64,000 bases of DNA from Rhodocyclaceae bacterium (GTDB taxonomy: Bacteria; Pseudomonadota; Gammaproteobacteria; Burkholderiales; Rhodocyclaceae): the NCBI GenBank assembly GCA_006218025.1, contig VBWA01000010.1, positions 62,001-126,000 on the forward strand, read 5' to 3'. Made by a program: the position numbers and the translations under genes. Position 1 is the stretch's first letter. Each line of letters starts with the position of its first letter. Of this stretch, positions 34,103 through 46,111 are shown piece by piece. The notes beneath the pieces are model-generated. The model saw nothing but the letters and a program-made list of their open reading frames with translations, was not told the origin of the DNA and did no database searches.

Positions 34103-35998
34103 TCAAAGCTCGACCTGGGTGCCCAGTTCAACCACGCGGTTGGTCGGGAGCTTGAAGAACTCGGTCGCCGTGCCCGCGTTGCGGAACATCCACATGAAGA
34201 GTATCTGCCGCCACAGGTTCATGGCCGGCACGCGGTTGGGGACGATGGTTTCGCGGCCAAGGAAGAAGGAAGTTTCCATCATCTCGATTGGCGCCATGCC
34301 ATGCTTGTCACATAGCTGCAGCGCCTGCGGAATGTTGGGGTCGTCCTTGAATCCGTAATTCAGGATGACGCGGTAGAAGCCCTCTCTGAGTTGTTCGACA
34401 AACATGCGCTCGCCCTCGTCGACGTGCGGGATGTCCTGCATGTTGACGTTGAGCAGGATGACGCGCTCATGCAGGACCTTGTTGTGCAGCATGTTATGCA
34501 ACATGGCCCGCGGCACACCGTCGGGGCGCTGGGTCATGAAGATGCCGGTGCCCGCGACGCGATGCGGGCCGCCGTACTCCAGGCTGGAGAGGAAGGCGTC
34601 GAGCGGGATGGAATCCTGCTGAAGCTTCTCGTAGAGCAGGGCGCGCCCCTTTTTCCAGGTCGCAAACAGGGTAAATATGCCGAGGCCGACCGCCAACGGG
34701 AACCAGCCGCCATCCAGCACCTTGATCAGATTGGCGGAGAAGAAGGCGAAGTCGACCACGATGAACAGCGCCAGGAAAAGGCCCGCCTGCAGCCAGTTCC
34801 AGTTCCACAGTGCGCGCACGACGACAAAGGCGAGCAGGGTGTCGATCATCATGGTCAGGGTGACCGCGATGCCGTAGGCGGAGGCCAGATTCGACGACGA
34901 CTTGAAGCCGAGTACCAGTATGATCACGGCCAGCAGCAACAGCCAGTTGATGTTGGGTACGTAAATCTGGCCCTTTTCGCGCTCCGACGTGAACTTGACC
35001 TGGATCCGTGGACAGTAGCCCAACTGCATGGCCTGGCTGGTGAGCGAGAACGCGCCCGAGATCACTGCCTGCGATGCGATGACAGTGGCGGCCGTCGCCA
35101 GGGCGACCATGGGATAGAGCAACTCTTCGGGAACCAGCATGAAGAACGGATTCTTCACCGCGGCCGGGTGATCGAGGAGCAAGGCGCCCTGTCCGAGATA
35201 GTTCAGGTAAAGACAGGGAAACACATACCCCAGCCAGGCCCACTTGATCGGCCGCCGGCCGAAATGACCCATGTCGGCATACAGTGCCTCGCCTCCGGTG
35301 ATCGCCAGCACCACCGCGCCCAGCGCGAGATAGGCGTGAGAGCGGTTCTCCAGAAAGAAGTGCACTGCATACCAGGGGTTGACCGCGGCAATTACCGCAG
35401 GGTGCTTGAGAATGTTCCAGAGTCCCAGTGCGCCAAGGGTACCGAACCAGAACAGCATGACGGGCCCGAACAGCGCACCGACACTGGCCGTGCCTCGCGG
35501 CTGAAAGAAGAACAGGCCGCAGAGGACAGCAATGGTGATGGGTACGATGTAGGGCTTGAACATCGGCGTGGCGACTTCCAGCCCTTCTACCGCGGACAGC
35601 ACCGACATGGCGGGCGTGATCACGGCGTCACCGTAGAACAGTCCTGCGCCGAATATGCCGAGTATCGACATCAGCGACAGCAAACCCGGTCCCGCGCCGC
35701 GGGTGCGCAATGCCAGCGAAGTCAGCGCCATGATGCCGCCTTCGCCACGGTTGTCGGCGCGGGTGATGAACATCACATATTTGAGCGTAACCGTGATGGT
35801 CAGTGCCCAGAAAATCAGCGAGAGGATTCCCAGCAGATTGTCTGCGGTTACCGCCACGGCGTGCGGGCCGTTGAAGACTTCCTTCATGGTGTAGAGCGGG
35901 CTAGTGCCGATATCGCCGTACACCACGCCCATCGCGGCAACGGAGATCGCTGCGAGGCGGGGTTTCGACGTCTCGTGGGTAATGCTGCTCTGCACCAT
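34103..35998 (-). CDS. kup: Low-affinity potassium transport protein Kup
   Basis: A 631-residue K+/H+ symporter of the inner membrane. The signature GDIGTSPLYTMKEVF is near the N-terminus, followed by about 12 membrane segments (to about residue 445) and a cytosolic C-terminal domain ending TEFFKLPTNRVVELGTQVEL. I chose the ATG at 35998 (MVQSSITHE) because translations from upstream ATGs are not conserved. Transcribed alone, towards the SRPBCC gene. A degraded copy of its 3' end is at 27829-27890. Confidence 0.96.
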   Translation of the reverse strand: MVQSSITHETSKPRLAAISVAAMGVVYGDIGTSPLYTMKEVFNGPHAVAVTADNLLGILSLIFWALTITVTLKYVMFITRADNRGEGGIMALTSLALRTRGAGPGLLSLMSILGIFGAGLFYGDAVITPAMSVLSAVEGLEVATPMFKPYIVPITIAVLCGLFFFQPRGTASVGALFGPVMLFWFGTLGALGLWNILKHPAVIAAVNPWYAVHFFLENRSHAYLALGAVVLAITGGEALYADMGHFGRRPIKWAWLGYVFPCLYLNYLGQGALLLDHPAAVKNPFFMLVPEELLYPMVALATAATVIASQAVISGAFSLTSQAMQLGYCPRIQVKFTSEREKGQIYVPNINWLLLLAVIILVLGFKSSSNLASAYGIAVTLTMMIDTLLAFVVVRALWNWNWLQAGLFLALFIVVDFAFFSANLIKVLDGGWFPLAVGLGIFTLFATWKKGRALLYEKLQQDSIPLDAFLSSLEYGGPHRVAGTGIFMTQRPDGVPRAMLHNMLHNKVLHERVILLNVNMQDIPHVDEGERMFVEQLREGFYRVILNYGFKDDPNIPQALQLCDKHGMAPIEMMETSFFLGRETIVPNRVPAMNLWRQILFMWMFRNAGTATEFFKLPTNRVVELGTQVEL

Positions 35999-36160
35999 GG
36001 AATAATTATAGGCGCATTGACAGCGGCGATGTTTCATCGCCAGGCAATGGTGCCGCCGCTCTTGCTCCGCCTGTCAGCACAACCAGTCGAGCGCCGGCGG
36101 CGGCAACGAATTGCCTCGGGTGCAGTTGGCTCCGAGGGGGTGAAATCATGGAGACAGTGA

Positions 36161-36189
36161 TTGTGGGACGGTCGAGTTTGTCGGATAAT
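36161..36189 (+). promoter_or_regulatory. Probable sigma-70 promoter of tRNA-Leu
   Basis: TTGTGG (36161-36166), 17-base spacer, GATAAT (36184-36189). Transcription would begin near 36196, 36 bases before the tRNA, a normal distance for a tRNA precursor. Confidence 0.6.
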
Positions 36190-36231
36190 GCGCGCCTCGC
36201 GCAGAAGGGTTTCCTCGCTGCGGCATCCCAG

Positions 36232-36316
36232 GCCGGGGTGACGGAATCGGTAGACGTAGCGGTCTCAAACACCGCCGCCGCAAGGCATGGGGATTCGACT
36301 TCCCCCCCCGGCACCA
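36232..36316 (+). tRNA. tRNA-Leu(CAA)
   Basis: An 85-base gene with CCA encoded. The acceptor GCCGGGG pairs with CCCCGGC; the D arm is ACG...CGT; the anticodon stem GCGGT/ACCGC encloses loop CTCAAAC with anticodon CAA (reads UUG); a long variable arm, typical of leucine, follows; the T arm is GGGGA-TTCGACT-TCCCC. Single gene between kup and a Crp/Fnr gene. Confidence 0.95.
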
Positions 36317-36336
36317 AAACATTTTTCGGGCAATCC

Positions 36337-36363
36337 GGGCACTATGGGCACTATGGGCATTCG
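36337..36363 (+). repeat. 9-base tandem repeat downstream of tRNA-Leu
   Basis: GGGCACTAT occurs twice in a row (36337-36354), followed by a partial unit GGGCATTCG. No gene contains it. A replication-slippage tract with no evident role. Confidence 0.6.
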
Positions 36364-36506
36364 GGGGCTGCAGGCGAAATGGCGCCATTCCGGATTACAC
36401 TTGGCTCCCGTGCTCGTCGGGCCCGCGGCCGCTGCGTTTGGTGCCGATGTGGCCGGTGCCGGGCTTCACCGGGTGCATTTTCAGTTTTCACGGAGGATAT
36501 GTTTTG

Positions 36507-37205
36507 ATGTCGCCGAATCCTGGAGTTTCGTTGACCATCCTGCAGGCGCTGCCGATCTTCGAGATGCTCGACGACGAATGCCTCAGGCCGCTGACTCGTG
36601 TGGCCATGCTGCGCCATATTCCACGAAATACCGTTGTGCTGCATGCCGGCGACCGCACCGACAACATCTACTTCGTCCTTTCGGGCGCGTTGAAGGTGCA
36701 GATCAGCGACGAGGAAGGGCGCGAGGTGATCCTTTCGATGCTCGGGCCAGGCGAACTGTTTGGCGAAATGGGGGTGCTCGACGACCATCCACGCTCGGCA
36801 ACCGTACTGGCGGTCGAACCGAGCGACGTGGTGGTGATCGGCAAGGCGGACTTCAAGCAGTGCCTGGTCGAGAATCCTGACGTTTCCCTCTTCATCATGC
36901 GCAATCTGACCAAGCGCTTGCGCCTGGCCGATCGCAACATCGAGAGCCTTGCGCTGCTGGACGTATACGGACGGGTCGCGCGCCTGCTGCTCGAGGCCGC
37001 GGAGACCGTGGACGGCAAAAAGGTGGTGACGCACAAACTCAGCAAACAGGACATCGCGAAGATGATCGGCGCCTCGCGTGAGATGGTCAGCCGCGTGATG
37101 CGCGATCTGCTGGCCCAGGGACTGATCCAGGAGCGGGACGGCCAGTTGATCCTGATCGATCTGGCGGTGTTCAAGCGGCATGGTGACGTTGCCGCGACGA
37201 ATTGA
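36507..37205 (+). CDS. Crp/Fnr-family transcriptional regulator
   Basis: A 232-residue regulator. The N-terminal cNMP-like beta-roll includes NTVVLHAGDRTDNIYFVLSGALKV and the cassette FGEMGVLDDHPRSATV. The C-terminal helix-turn-helix is LSKQDIAKMIGASREMVSRVMRDL, with the SREMVSR recognition helix of Crp. There is no N-terminal Cys cluster, so it is not an oxygen-sensing FNR. I chose the ATG at 36507 because GGAGGAT lies about 12 bases before it. Target genes are unknown. A GC hairpin follows. Confidence 0.93.
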   Translation: MSPNPGVSLTILQALPIFEMLDDECLRPLTRVAMLRHIPRNTVVLHAGDRTDNIYFVLSGALKVQISDEEGREVILSMLGPGELFGEMGVLDDHPRSATVLAVEPSDVVVIGKADFKQCLVENPDVSLFIMRNLTKRLRLADRNIESLALLDVYGRVARLLLEAAETVDGKKVVTHKLSKQDIAKMIGASREMVSRVMRDLLAQGLIQERDGQLILIDLAVFKRHGDVAATN

Positions 37206-37271
37206 GCTTCGATACGCCGGCTTCCGGATCCGCTGAGGCTGGCGGACCGAACTGATCACTCTGCTATTCGC

Positions 37272-37296
37272 GCCGGCCGCCGGGAAGGCGGCCGGC
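37272..37296. repeat. GC-rich perfect hairpin before queA
   Basis: GCCGGCCGCC, loop GGGAA, GGCGGCCGGC: a perfect 10-bp stem 66 bases after the crp-like stop and 53 bases before queA. No T tract, so it could stop transcription only with help from Rho or act as a 5'-UTR structure of queA. Confidence 0.6.
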
Positions 37297-37348
37297 CGCT
37301 GCGTGACCTGCGGCAATAGATCCGTTGACCACCCTCCCTGTCCTGCCG

Positions 37349-39486
<2,138 letters not shown>

Positions 39487-39522
39487 TTCGCCGCTTAATT
39501 CCGACACTCTTGGAGACTCACA

Positions 39523-39864
39523 GTGCTGATTTCAAATGCTTATGCGCAGGCGGCCGGTGCCGCTGCCGATTCGACGGGTGGCCTGATGGGCATGTTGCCT
39601 ATCCTGCTGATGTTTGTCGTGCTCTGGTTCGTCATGATCCGGCCGCAGATGAAGAAGGCCAAGGAGCAACAGAAGATGGTCAGCGAACTGGCCAAGGGCG
39701 ATGAGGTGATCACCCAGGGCGGAATCGCCGGGCGCATTGCCAAGGTGGGCGAAAACTACCTGAGCCTCGAAGTGGCGGACGCCAAGGACGGTCCGGTAGT
39801 GATTACCGTGCAGAAGAGCGCCGTGGGTGCACTGTTGCCCAAGGGCACGCTGAAAAACCTGTAA
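39523..39864 (+). CDS. yajC: Preprotein translocase accessory subunit YajC
   Basis: A 113-residue protein with GTG start and GGAG about 8 bases before it. A single membrane segment (about 22-42, MLPILLMFVVLWFVMIRPQMKK) and a basic cytosolic domain (GDEVITQGGIAGRIAKV) match YajC, which binds SecDF and the SecYEG translocon. Short Ala-rich N-terminus. Normal gene order tgt-yajC-secD-secF. Confidence 0.96.
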   Translation: MLISNAYAQAAGAAADSTGGLMGMLPILLMFVVLWFVMIRPQMKKAKEQQKMVSELAKGDEVITQGGIAGRIAKVGENYLSLEVADAKDGPVVITVQKSAVGALLPKGTLKNL

Positions 39865-39909
39865 TTTTCTGAAGGCCGGCTGCGGCAACGCGGGGCCGGC
39901 CACCAAGCC

Positions 39910-41787
39910 ATGAATCGCTACCCCCTCTGGAAGAACGCCACGGTGTTGATCGCCCTGGTGCTCGGACTACTCTACGCCCTGCCCAACTTTTTTGGCGAAG
40001 CGCCGGCCGTGCAGGTGGCCAGCGTCAAGTCCACGCACAAGGTTGACGCCAGGCTCATGGCCCAGGTGGCAGACGTGCTCAATGCGGCAGCCGTCGTCCC
40101 GCAAGGCATCGTGCTCGATCTGAACAGCGTGCGCGTGCGGCTGGCCGATACCGACACCCAGCTCAAGGCGAAGGACGTCATCGAGAAGGCGCTGAATCCT
40201 GTTGCGGCGGACGCGACTTACAGCGTTGCGCTGAACCTGGTGTCGAATTCGCCCAATTGGCTGACCTCGATCCATGCCCTTCCGATGTATCTCGGCCTCG
40301 ATCTGCGCGGTGGCGTGCATTTCCTGCTGCAGGTGGACATGAAGGGCGCGCTGACCAAGCGCCTCGATTCGATCAGCGCAGATTTGCGCAGCCTGATGCG
40401 CGACAAGAACATCCGTCATGGCGGCATCAGCCGTGAAGGACAGAGCGTGGCGATCCGTTTCCGCGAGGCAGACACGCGCGACAAGGCGCGCGCTGCCCTG
40501 GCGGATACCCAGCCTGATCTGCTGCTGGTCGATGCGCAGGATGGTGCGGATCTCAAGCTGGTGGCAACGCTCAAGCCCGAGGCGCAGAAGCGCATCCAGG
40601 AATACGCGGTCAAGCAGAACATCACTACCCTGCACAACCGCATCAACGAACTCGGTGTCGCCGAGCCGGTGATTCAGCAGCAGGGCGCCGATCGCATCGT
40701 GGTGCAGCTGCCGGGGGTGCAGGACACGGCCAAGGCCAAGGACATCCTCGGCCGCACGGCAACGCTGGAAGTGCGCATGGTCGATGATGAGGCCAGTGCC
40801 AATCCGAGCGTCATGGAGCAGGCGGCGCGCGGCCAGCCGCCACCTGGCACTGAATACTACGTCGAGCGCGGCGGCCGCGGGCTACTGGTCAAGAAGCAGG
40901 TGGTGCTGACCGGCGAGCGCCTGACCGATGCCCAGCCCGGCTTCGACAACCAGACCCATGAGGCGGCAGTGCATTTGTCCCTCGATTCGGCCGGCGCACG
41001 CATCTTCAAGGATGTGACGCGAGAGAGCGTGGGCAAGCGCATGGCCATTCTGCTGATCGAAAAGGGCAAGGGCGAGGTGGTTACCGCCCCGGTCATCCGC
41101 ACCGAAATCGGTGGCGGTCGCGTGCAGATTTCGGGTCGCATGAGCACCATGGAAGCCAACGACGTGGCGCTGCTGCTGCGCGCCGGGTCGCTTGCGGCGC
41201 CAATGGAGATCATCGAGGAGCGCACCATCGGCCCCAGCCTCGGTGCCGACAACATCAAGAAGGGCTTCAATTCGACCTTGGGCGGCTTTGCCGCCATCGC
41301 CGTCTTCATGATGGCCTACTATCTGCTGTTCGGCGCGGTCTCGGTGTTGGCGCTGTCGGCCAACATGCTGTTGCTGGTGGCGCTGCTGTCGCTGCTGCAG
41401 GCTACTCTGACCCTGCCGGGTATCGCCGCCATTGCCCTTGCGCTGGGCATGGCCATCGACTCGAACGTGCTGATCAACGAACGCGTGCGCGAGGAACTGC
41501 GCAATGGCAGCACACCGCAGGCCGCCATCACGGCGGGCTACGAGCGCGCCTGGGCGACGATTCTCGATTCCAACGTCACCACGCTGATCGTCGGCGTCGC
41601 GCTGCTGATCTTCGGTTCCGGCCCGGTGCGCGGCTTCGCCGTGGTGCATTGCCTCGGCATTCTGACCTCGCTCTTCAGCTCGGTGATCATTTCGCGCGCG
41701 GTGGTCAATTTGATCTACGGCCGCCGCCGCAAGCTCGACAGTCTCAGCATCGGCCAGATATGGAAACCCGGCCTCAGCACCAAATAA
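39910..41787 (+). CDS. secD: Protein translocase subunit SecD
   Basis: A 625-residue inner-membrane RND-like protein that uses proton motive force to pull proteins through SecYEG. It opens with one membrane helix, then the large periplasmic P1 domain (about 30-445, GLDLRGGVHFLLQVD) and five C-terminal membrane segments (GIAAIALALGMAIDSNVLINERVREEL, with the conserved Asp). It matches E. coli in length (615). Ten bases lie between it and secF. Confidence 0.97.
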   Translation: MNRYPLWKNATVLIALVLGLLYALPNFFGEAPAVQVASVKSTHKVDARLMAQVADVLNAAAVVPQGIVLDLNSVRVRLADTDTQLKAKDVIEKALNPVAADATYSVALNLVSNSPNWLTSIHALPMYLGLDLRGGVHFLLQVDMKGALTKRLDSISADLRSLMRDKNIRHGGISREGQSVAIRFREADTRDKARAALADTQPDLLLVDAQDGADLKLVATLKPEAQKRIQEYAVKQNITTLHNRINELGVAEPVIQQQGADRIVVQLPGVQDTAKAKDILGRTATLEVRMVDDEASANPSVMEQAARGQPPPGTEYYVERGGRGLLVKKQVVLTGERLTDAQPGFDNQTHEAAVHLSLDSAGARIFKDVTRESVGKRMAILLIEKGKGEVVTAPVIRTEIGGGRVQISGRMSTMEANDVALLLRAGSLAAPMEIIEERTIGPSLGADNIKKGFNSTLGGFAAIAVFMMAYYLLFGAVSVLALSANMLLLVALLSLLQATLTLPGIAAIALALGMAIDSNVLINERVREELRNGSTPQAAITAGYERAWATILDSNVTTLIVGVALLIFGSGPVRGFAVVHCLGILTSLFSSVIISRAVVNLIYGRRRKLDSLSIGQIWKPGLSTK

Positions 41788-41797
41788 GGGTATAGCG

Positions 41798-42751
41798 ATG
41801 GAATTCTTCCGCATCAGAAAAGATATCCCGTTCATGCGCCATGCACTGGTGTTCAACGTCATATCGTTGGTCACCTTCCTGCTGGCGGTGTTCTTCCTGG
41901 TCAACAAGGGGTTGCACTTCTCGATCGAGTTCACCGGCGGCACCCTGCTCGAAGTGAGTTATGCGCAGGCGCCCGATCTCGACAAGTTGCGCAAGCAAAT
42001 GGAGGCCGACGGTTTTACCGATACCCAGGTGCAGAATTTCGGGTCGTCGCGAGACGTGTTGATCCGCGTCCCGTTGTCGAAGGATGCGGAAACGTCCAAG
42101 GTCGGCGAGCGCGTCATGGCTTCGCTGACAAGAGTCGGCGCTGGCGATACGGCGGCGGCAGCCGGGGCGCCAACGCTCAAGCGCGTCGAATTCGTCGGCC
42201 CGCAAGTCGGCAAGGAGCTTGCATCGGATGGGGCACTGGCGCTGCTGCTGGTGGTGTGCGGCATCGTGCTGTACTTGGCGATGCGTTTCGAATGGCGCTT
42301 CGCGGTGTCGGCCATCATCGCCAACATGCACGACGTGGTGATCATTCTCGGCTGCTTCGCGCTGTTCCAGTGGGAGTTTTCCCTGCCGGTGCTGGCGGCC
42401 GTATTGGCCGTGCTGGGCTATTCGGTCAATGAGTCGGTGGTGGTGTTCGACCGGGTGCGCGAAACCTTCAAGAAGAAGCGCGGCATGACGACGCCGCAGG
42501 TACTCGATCACGCCATTACCAGCACGATCTCGCGCACCATCATCACCCACGGCTGTACGCAGATGATGGTCACGTCGATGCTGATCTTCGGCGGCCCCGC
42601 GCTGCATTACTTTGCGCTGGCGCTGACCATCGGCATCCTGTTCGGCATCTATTCGTCGGTTCTCGTGGCCAGTCCGCTGGTGATGTGGATGGGCGTTTCC
42701 CGCGAACAGTTCATCCAGGTCAAGGTCGAGAAACAGGAAGCCGTCGTCTGA
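41798..42751 (+). CDS. secF: Protein translocase subunit SecF
   Basis: A 317-residue partner of SecD. Motifs are FSIEFTGGTLLEVSY, VEFVGPQVGKELA and VVFDRVRETFKKKRG, with six membrane helices. Residues 112-121 (RVGAGDTAAA) come from a family A repeat and appear to lengthen a variable periplasmic loop relative to other SecF proteins, as far as I can recall them. Confidence 0.96.
   Translation: MEFFRIRKDIPFMRHALVFNVISLVTFLLAVFFLVNKGLHFSIEFTGGTLLEVSYAQAPDLDKLRKQMEADGFTDTQVQNFGSSRDVLIRVPLSKDAETSKVGERVMASLTRVGAGDTAAAAGAPTLKRVEFVGPQVGKELASDGALALLLVVCGIVLYLAMRFEWRFAVSAIIANMHDVVIILGCFALFQWEFSLPVLAAVLAVLGYSVNESVVVFDRVRETFKKKRGMTTPQVLDHAITSTISRTIITHGCTQMMVTSMLIFGGPALHYFALALTIGILFGIYSSVLVASPLVMWMGVSREQFIQVKVEKQEAVV
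42132..42155 (+). repeat. Family A 24-base repeat, copy in secF
   Basis: GAGTCGGCGCTGGCG, AT, ACGGCGG: one difference from consensus. It is sense and encodes V-G-A-G-D-T-A-A in the periplasmic loop. Confidence 0.85.
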
Positions 42752-42788
42752 CGGCGACGGCGTTCGCCGCCGATACTTCGCCGGGAGG

Positions 42789-43118
42789 CTAGTCCGGCCC
42801 GACGGCGAAGATGTGCTTGACCCTGAGCGTAGCGTGCTGCCCGGCGACCATCTCCAGCAAGCGGTCGATGTTGGGGTGCTTGCCGGGGTTCTGCCGCGCG
42901 TCCTCGGTGTGCTCGGCATAGAGTTCCAGCCCCTTCCTCGCGGCCTCGAGGGTGATAGCGCCGTAGATTTGTCCGAGATGGTTGTAGATCGACAGCGAGC
43001 CGACTTGTCCCGGCTTGTGTTCTATCGTGGCGGCAACGGCGCCATCGCTGTCGAGCAACTGGATTGCCGCGAGGTGCGAGATGCGCGGGAGCTGTTTGAG
43101 GTTCTCGGCGAAAGCCAT
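42789..43118 (-). CDS. DUF2322 family protein
   Basis: A 109-residue soluble protein of unknown function beginning MAFAENLKQLPRISHLAAIQLLD. DUF2322 proteins lie next to purB in many betaproteobacteria. It starts one base after the purB stop, so it is co-translated with adenylosuccinate lyase. No catalytic motif is visible; one cannot assign a function from sequence alone. Confidence 0.75.
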   Translation of the reverse strand: MAFAENLKQLPRISHLAAIQLLDSDGAVAATIEHKPGQVGSLSIYNHLGQIYGAITLEAARKGLELYAEHTEDARQNPGKHPNIDRLLEMVAGQHATLRVKHIFAVGPD

Positions 43119-43119
43119 C

Positions 43120-44574
<1,455 letters not shown>

Positions 44575-44645
44575 TCACTGGTCAGTGGCCTCCGCGAGGC
44601 GCCATGGTATAGTTTCGCAGCCCCGAAAAAATGTGATTTGACCAA

Positions 44646-45254
44646 ATGAAACTGATCGCTTCTCTCACCAGTCCCTATGTCCGCAAGATTCGCATCGTGC
44701 TGGCGGAAAAGAAGATCGATTACGACCTGGTTCTGGATTCACCCTGGGTCGAGGGGAATCAGGTGGCGAAGTTCAATCCGCTGGGCAAGGTTCCCGTGCT
44801 GATACTGGACGATGAAAGCACCCTCTATGATTCCCGGGTAATTGCCGAGTATCTGGATACCGTGGCGCCGAACAATCGCCTGATTCCCGCTTCCGGGCGG
44901 GAGCGCATCAGCGTCAAGCGCTGGGAGGCACTGGCGGATGGCGCCCTCGATGCCTCGGTGGCGGCGTTTCTCGAATCGCTGCGTTCAGTTGGAGAACGCA
45001 GTCCTTCGTCGATTGAAAGGCAGCGCGCCAAAATTACGCAGGCTCTGAAGGCCATGTCAGAAGAACTGGGAGAGCAGCCCTGGTGTCACGGCAACAGCCT
45101 GTCGCTGGCGGATATCGCCGTCGGCTGCACGCTGGGTTATGTGTCCTTCCGGCTTCCCGACATCCGTTGGAGCGAGCAATACGCCAATCTCGCGCAGCTT
45201 TACGAGAAGCTCATGCAGCGCTCCTCGTTTGCCGACACGGTGCCGCAGGCTTAG
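44646..45254 (+). CDS. Glutathione S-transferase family protein (YibF-like)
   Basis: A 202-residue protein. The thioredoxin-fold N-terminus is MKLIASLTSPYVRKIRIVLAEKKIDYDLV, with cis-Pro and the Glu-Ser of the glutathione site in LYDSRVIAEYLD; an all-helical C-terminal domain contains LSLADIAVGCTLGY. It resembles YibF and similar small cytosolic GSTs with weak or unknown conjugating activity. Single gene divergent from purB; substrate unknown. Confidence 0.9.
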   Translation: MKLIASLTSPYVRKIRIVLAEKKIDYDLVLDSPWVEGNQVAKFNPLGKVPVLILDDESTLYDSRVIAEYLDTVAPNNRLIPASGRERISVKRWEALADGALDASVAAFLESLRSVGERSPSSIERQRAKITQALKAMSEELGEQPWCHGNSLSLADIAVGCTLGYVSFRLPDIRWSEQYANLAQLYEKLMQRSSFADTVPQA

Positions 45255-45298
45255 TCAGGGATCAGGCCGCAGTACCCGGCGCTGCTGAAAACTTGGTT

Positions 45299-45682
45299 CT
45301 ACTTCTCGTTTTTGGACTCGACCGCCGCGCCTTCAAGGCGTGCAATCAAGCGCGGCAGCAGGTTCTTTTCGGCCTGTTCGGTGAGCTCTCCCATCAGTTG
45401 GTCGGCCAGTCCGTCCGTGACCCTGAGTACCGCGTGTGGCAATTCCTGATCCAGCCAGCGTGAAAGTTCCTCGCGCAGCGCGTCGAGATGCAGTTGCATG
45501 TGCGGTGGCGCGGTCGCAAGCGCCGCTTCGTGTTCGGTGACGATGTCGGTGAGAACGGGCAAATCCTCCTCGGGTGCAGCGGCTTCAGGTGTCGGCTCGG
45601 ACGAAGCTGCAACAAATACCCGGGTGCGTCGAATCAGCGCGTCGGCTTTGCGCAGGAGATCCGATGTATCGTCGTCTGCCAT
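45299..45682 (-). CDS. Conserved hypothetical protein downstream of holC
   Basis: A 127-residue acidic protein, not recognised by name. Features are a helical N-terminus (DLLRKADALIRRTRVFV), a Pro/Ala/Glu linker, the motif DLPVLTDIV and a helical C-terminus (LADQLMGELTEQAEKNLLPRLIARLEG). No signal or membrane segment. It begins 3 bases after the holC stop, in pepA-holC order, and may be of the DUF2486 type found there in relatives (uncertain). Confidence 0.7.
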   Translation of the reverse strand: MADDDTSDLLRKADALIRRTRVFVAASSEPTPEAAAPEEDLPVLTDIVTEHEAALATAPPHMQLHLDALREELSRWLDQELPHAVLRVTDGLADQLMGELTEQAEKNLLPRLIARLEGAAVESKNEK

Positions 45683-45685
45683 CTC

Positions 45686-46111
45686 TCAGATTCCTGCTGA
45701 AATATCGCGAGCGTCCATCGGGTAGCCTCGTTCGCGATAGAAGCGGAAGCGCTCACGCCCGGGCAGCCGGTCGTCGTCTTCGACGCTGACGATTTCGATC
45801 AGTTGCTGAAATCGGCTGAAGCCGGGCGGGATCTCGTCCGACAGATTCAACAGGCAGCCGTCGTGCGGCGGATTGTCTAGTTCGGACACAATGAGGATCG
45901 AAGTTTCCGCAGCCAGCTTGTCCTCGCCCCGGCAGTGGGGCGTGAAGCCGGTGGCCGGGTATGTCCAGAGCAAACGGTCGAGCTGTTCGCTGCGCTCGCC
46001 GGCCGGCACATAGACCAGCACCCGGGTGCCTGCGCTGCTGGCGTTCCCGAGCCATGCAGCGATGGCGCGGAGTCGATCCCGCGCGCCGTGGAGAAAGGTG
46101 ATTTGCGTCAT
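45686..46111 (-). CDS. holC: DNA polymerase III subunit chi
   Basis: A 141-residue subunit that links the clamp loader to single-stranded DNA-binding protein. The sequence [51 protein letters not shown] and [11 protein letters not shown] matches chi, with the YRERGYPM-like C-terminus. Its ATG overlaps the pepA stop by 4 bases, and pepA-holC pairing is conserved in proteobacteria. Confidence 0.93.
   Translation of the reverse strand: MTQITFLHGARDRLRAIAAWLGNASSAGTRVLVYVPAGERSEQLDRLLWTYPATGFTPHCRGEDKLAAETSILIVSELDNPPHDGCLLNLSDEIPPGFSRFQQLIEIVSVEDDDRLPGRERFRFYRERGYPMDARDISAGI

Noticed and set aside
36232-36363. Integrated element at the tRNA-Leu 3' end
   Set aside because: No integrase, no duplicated tRNA tail and no change of gene content next to it.
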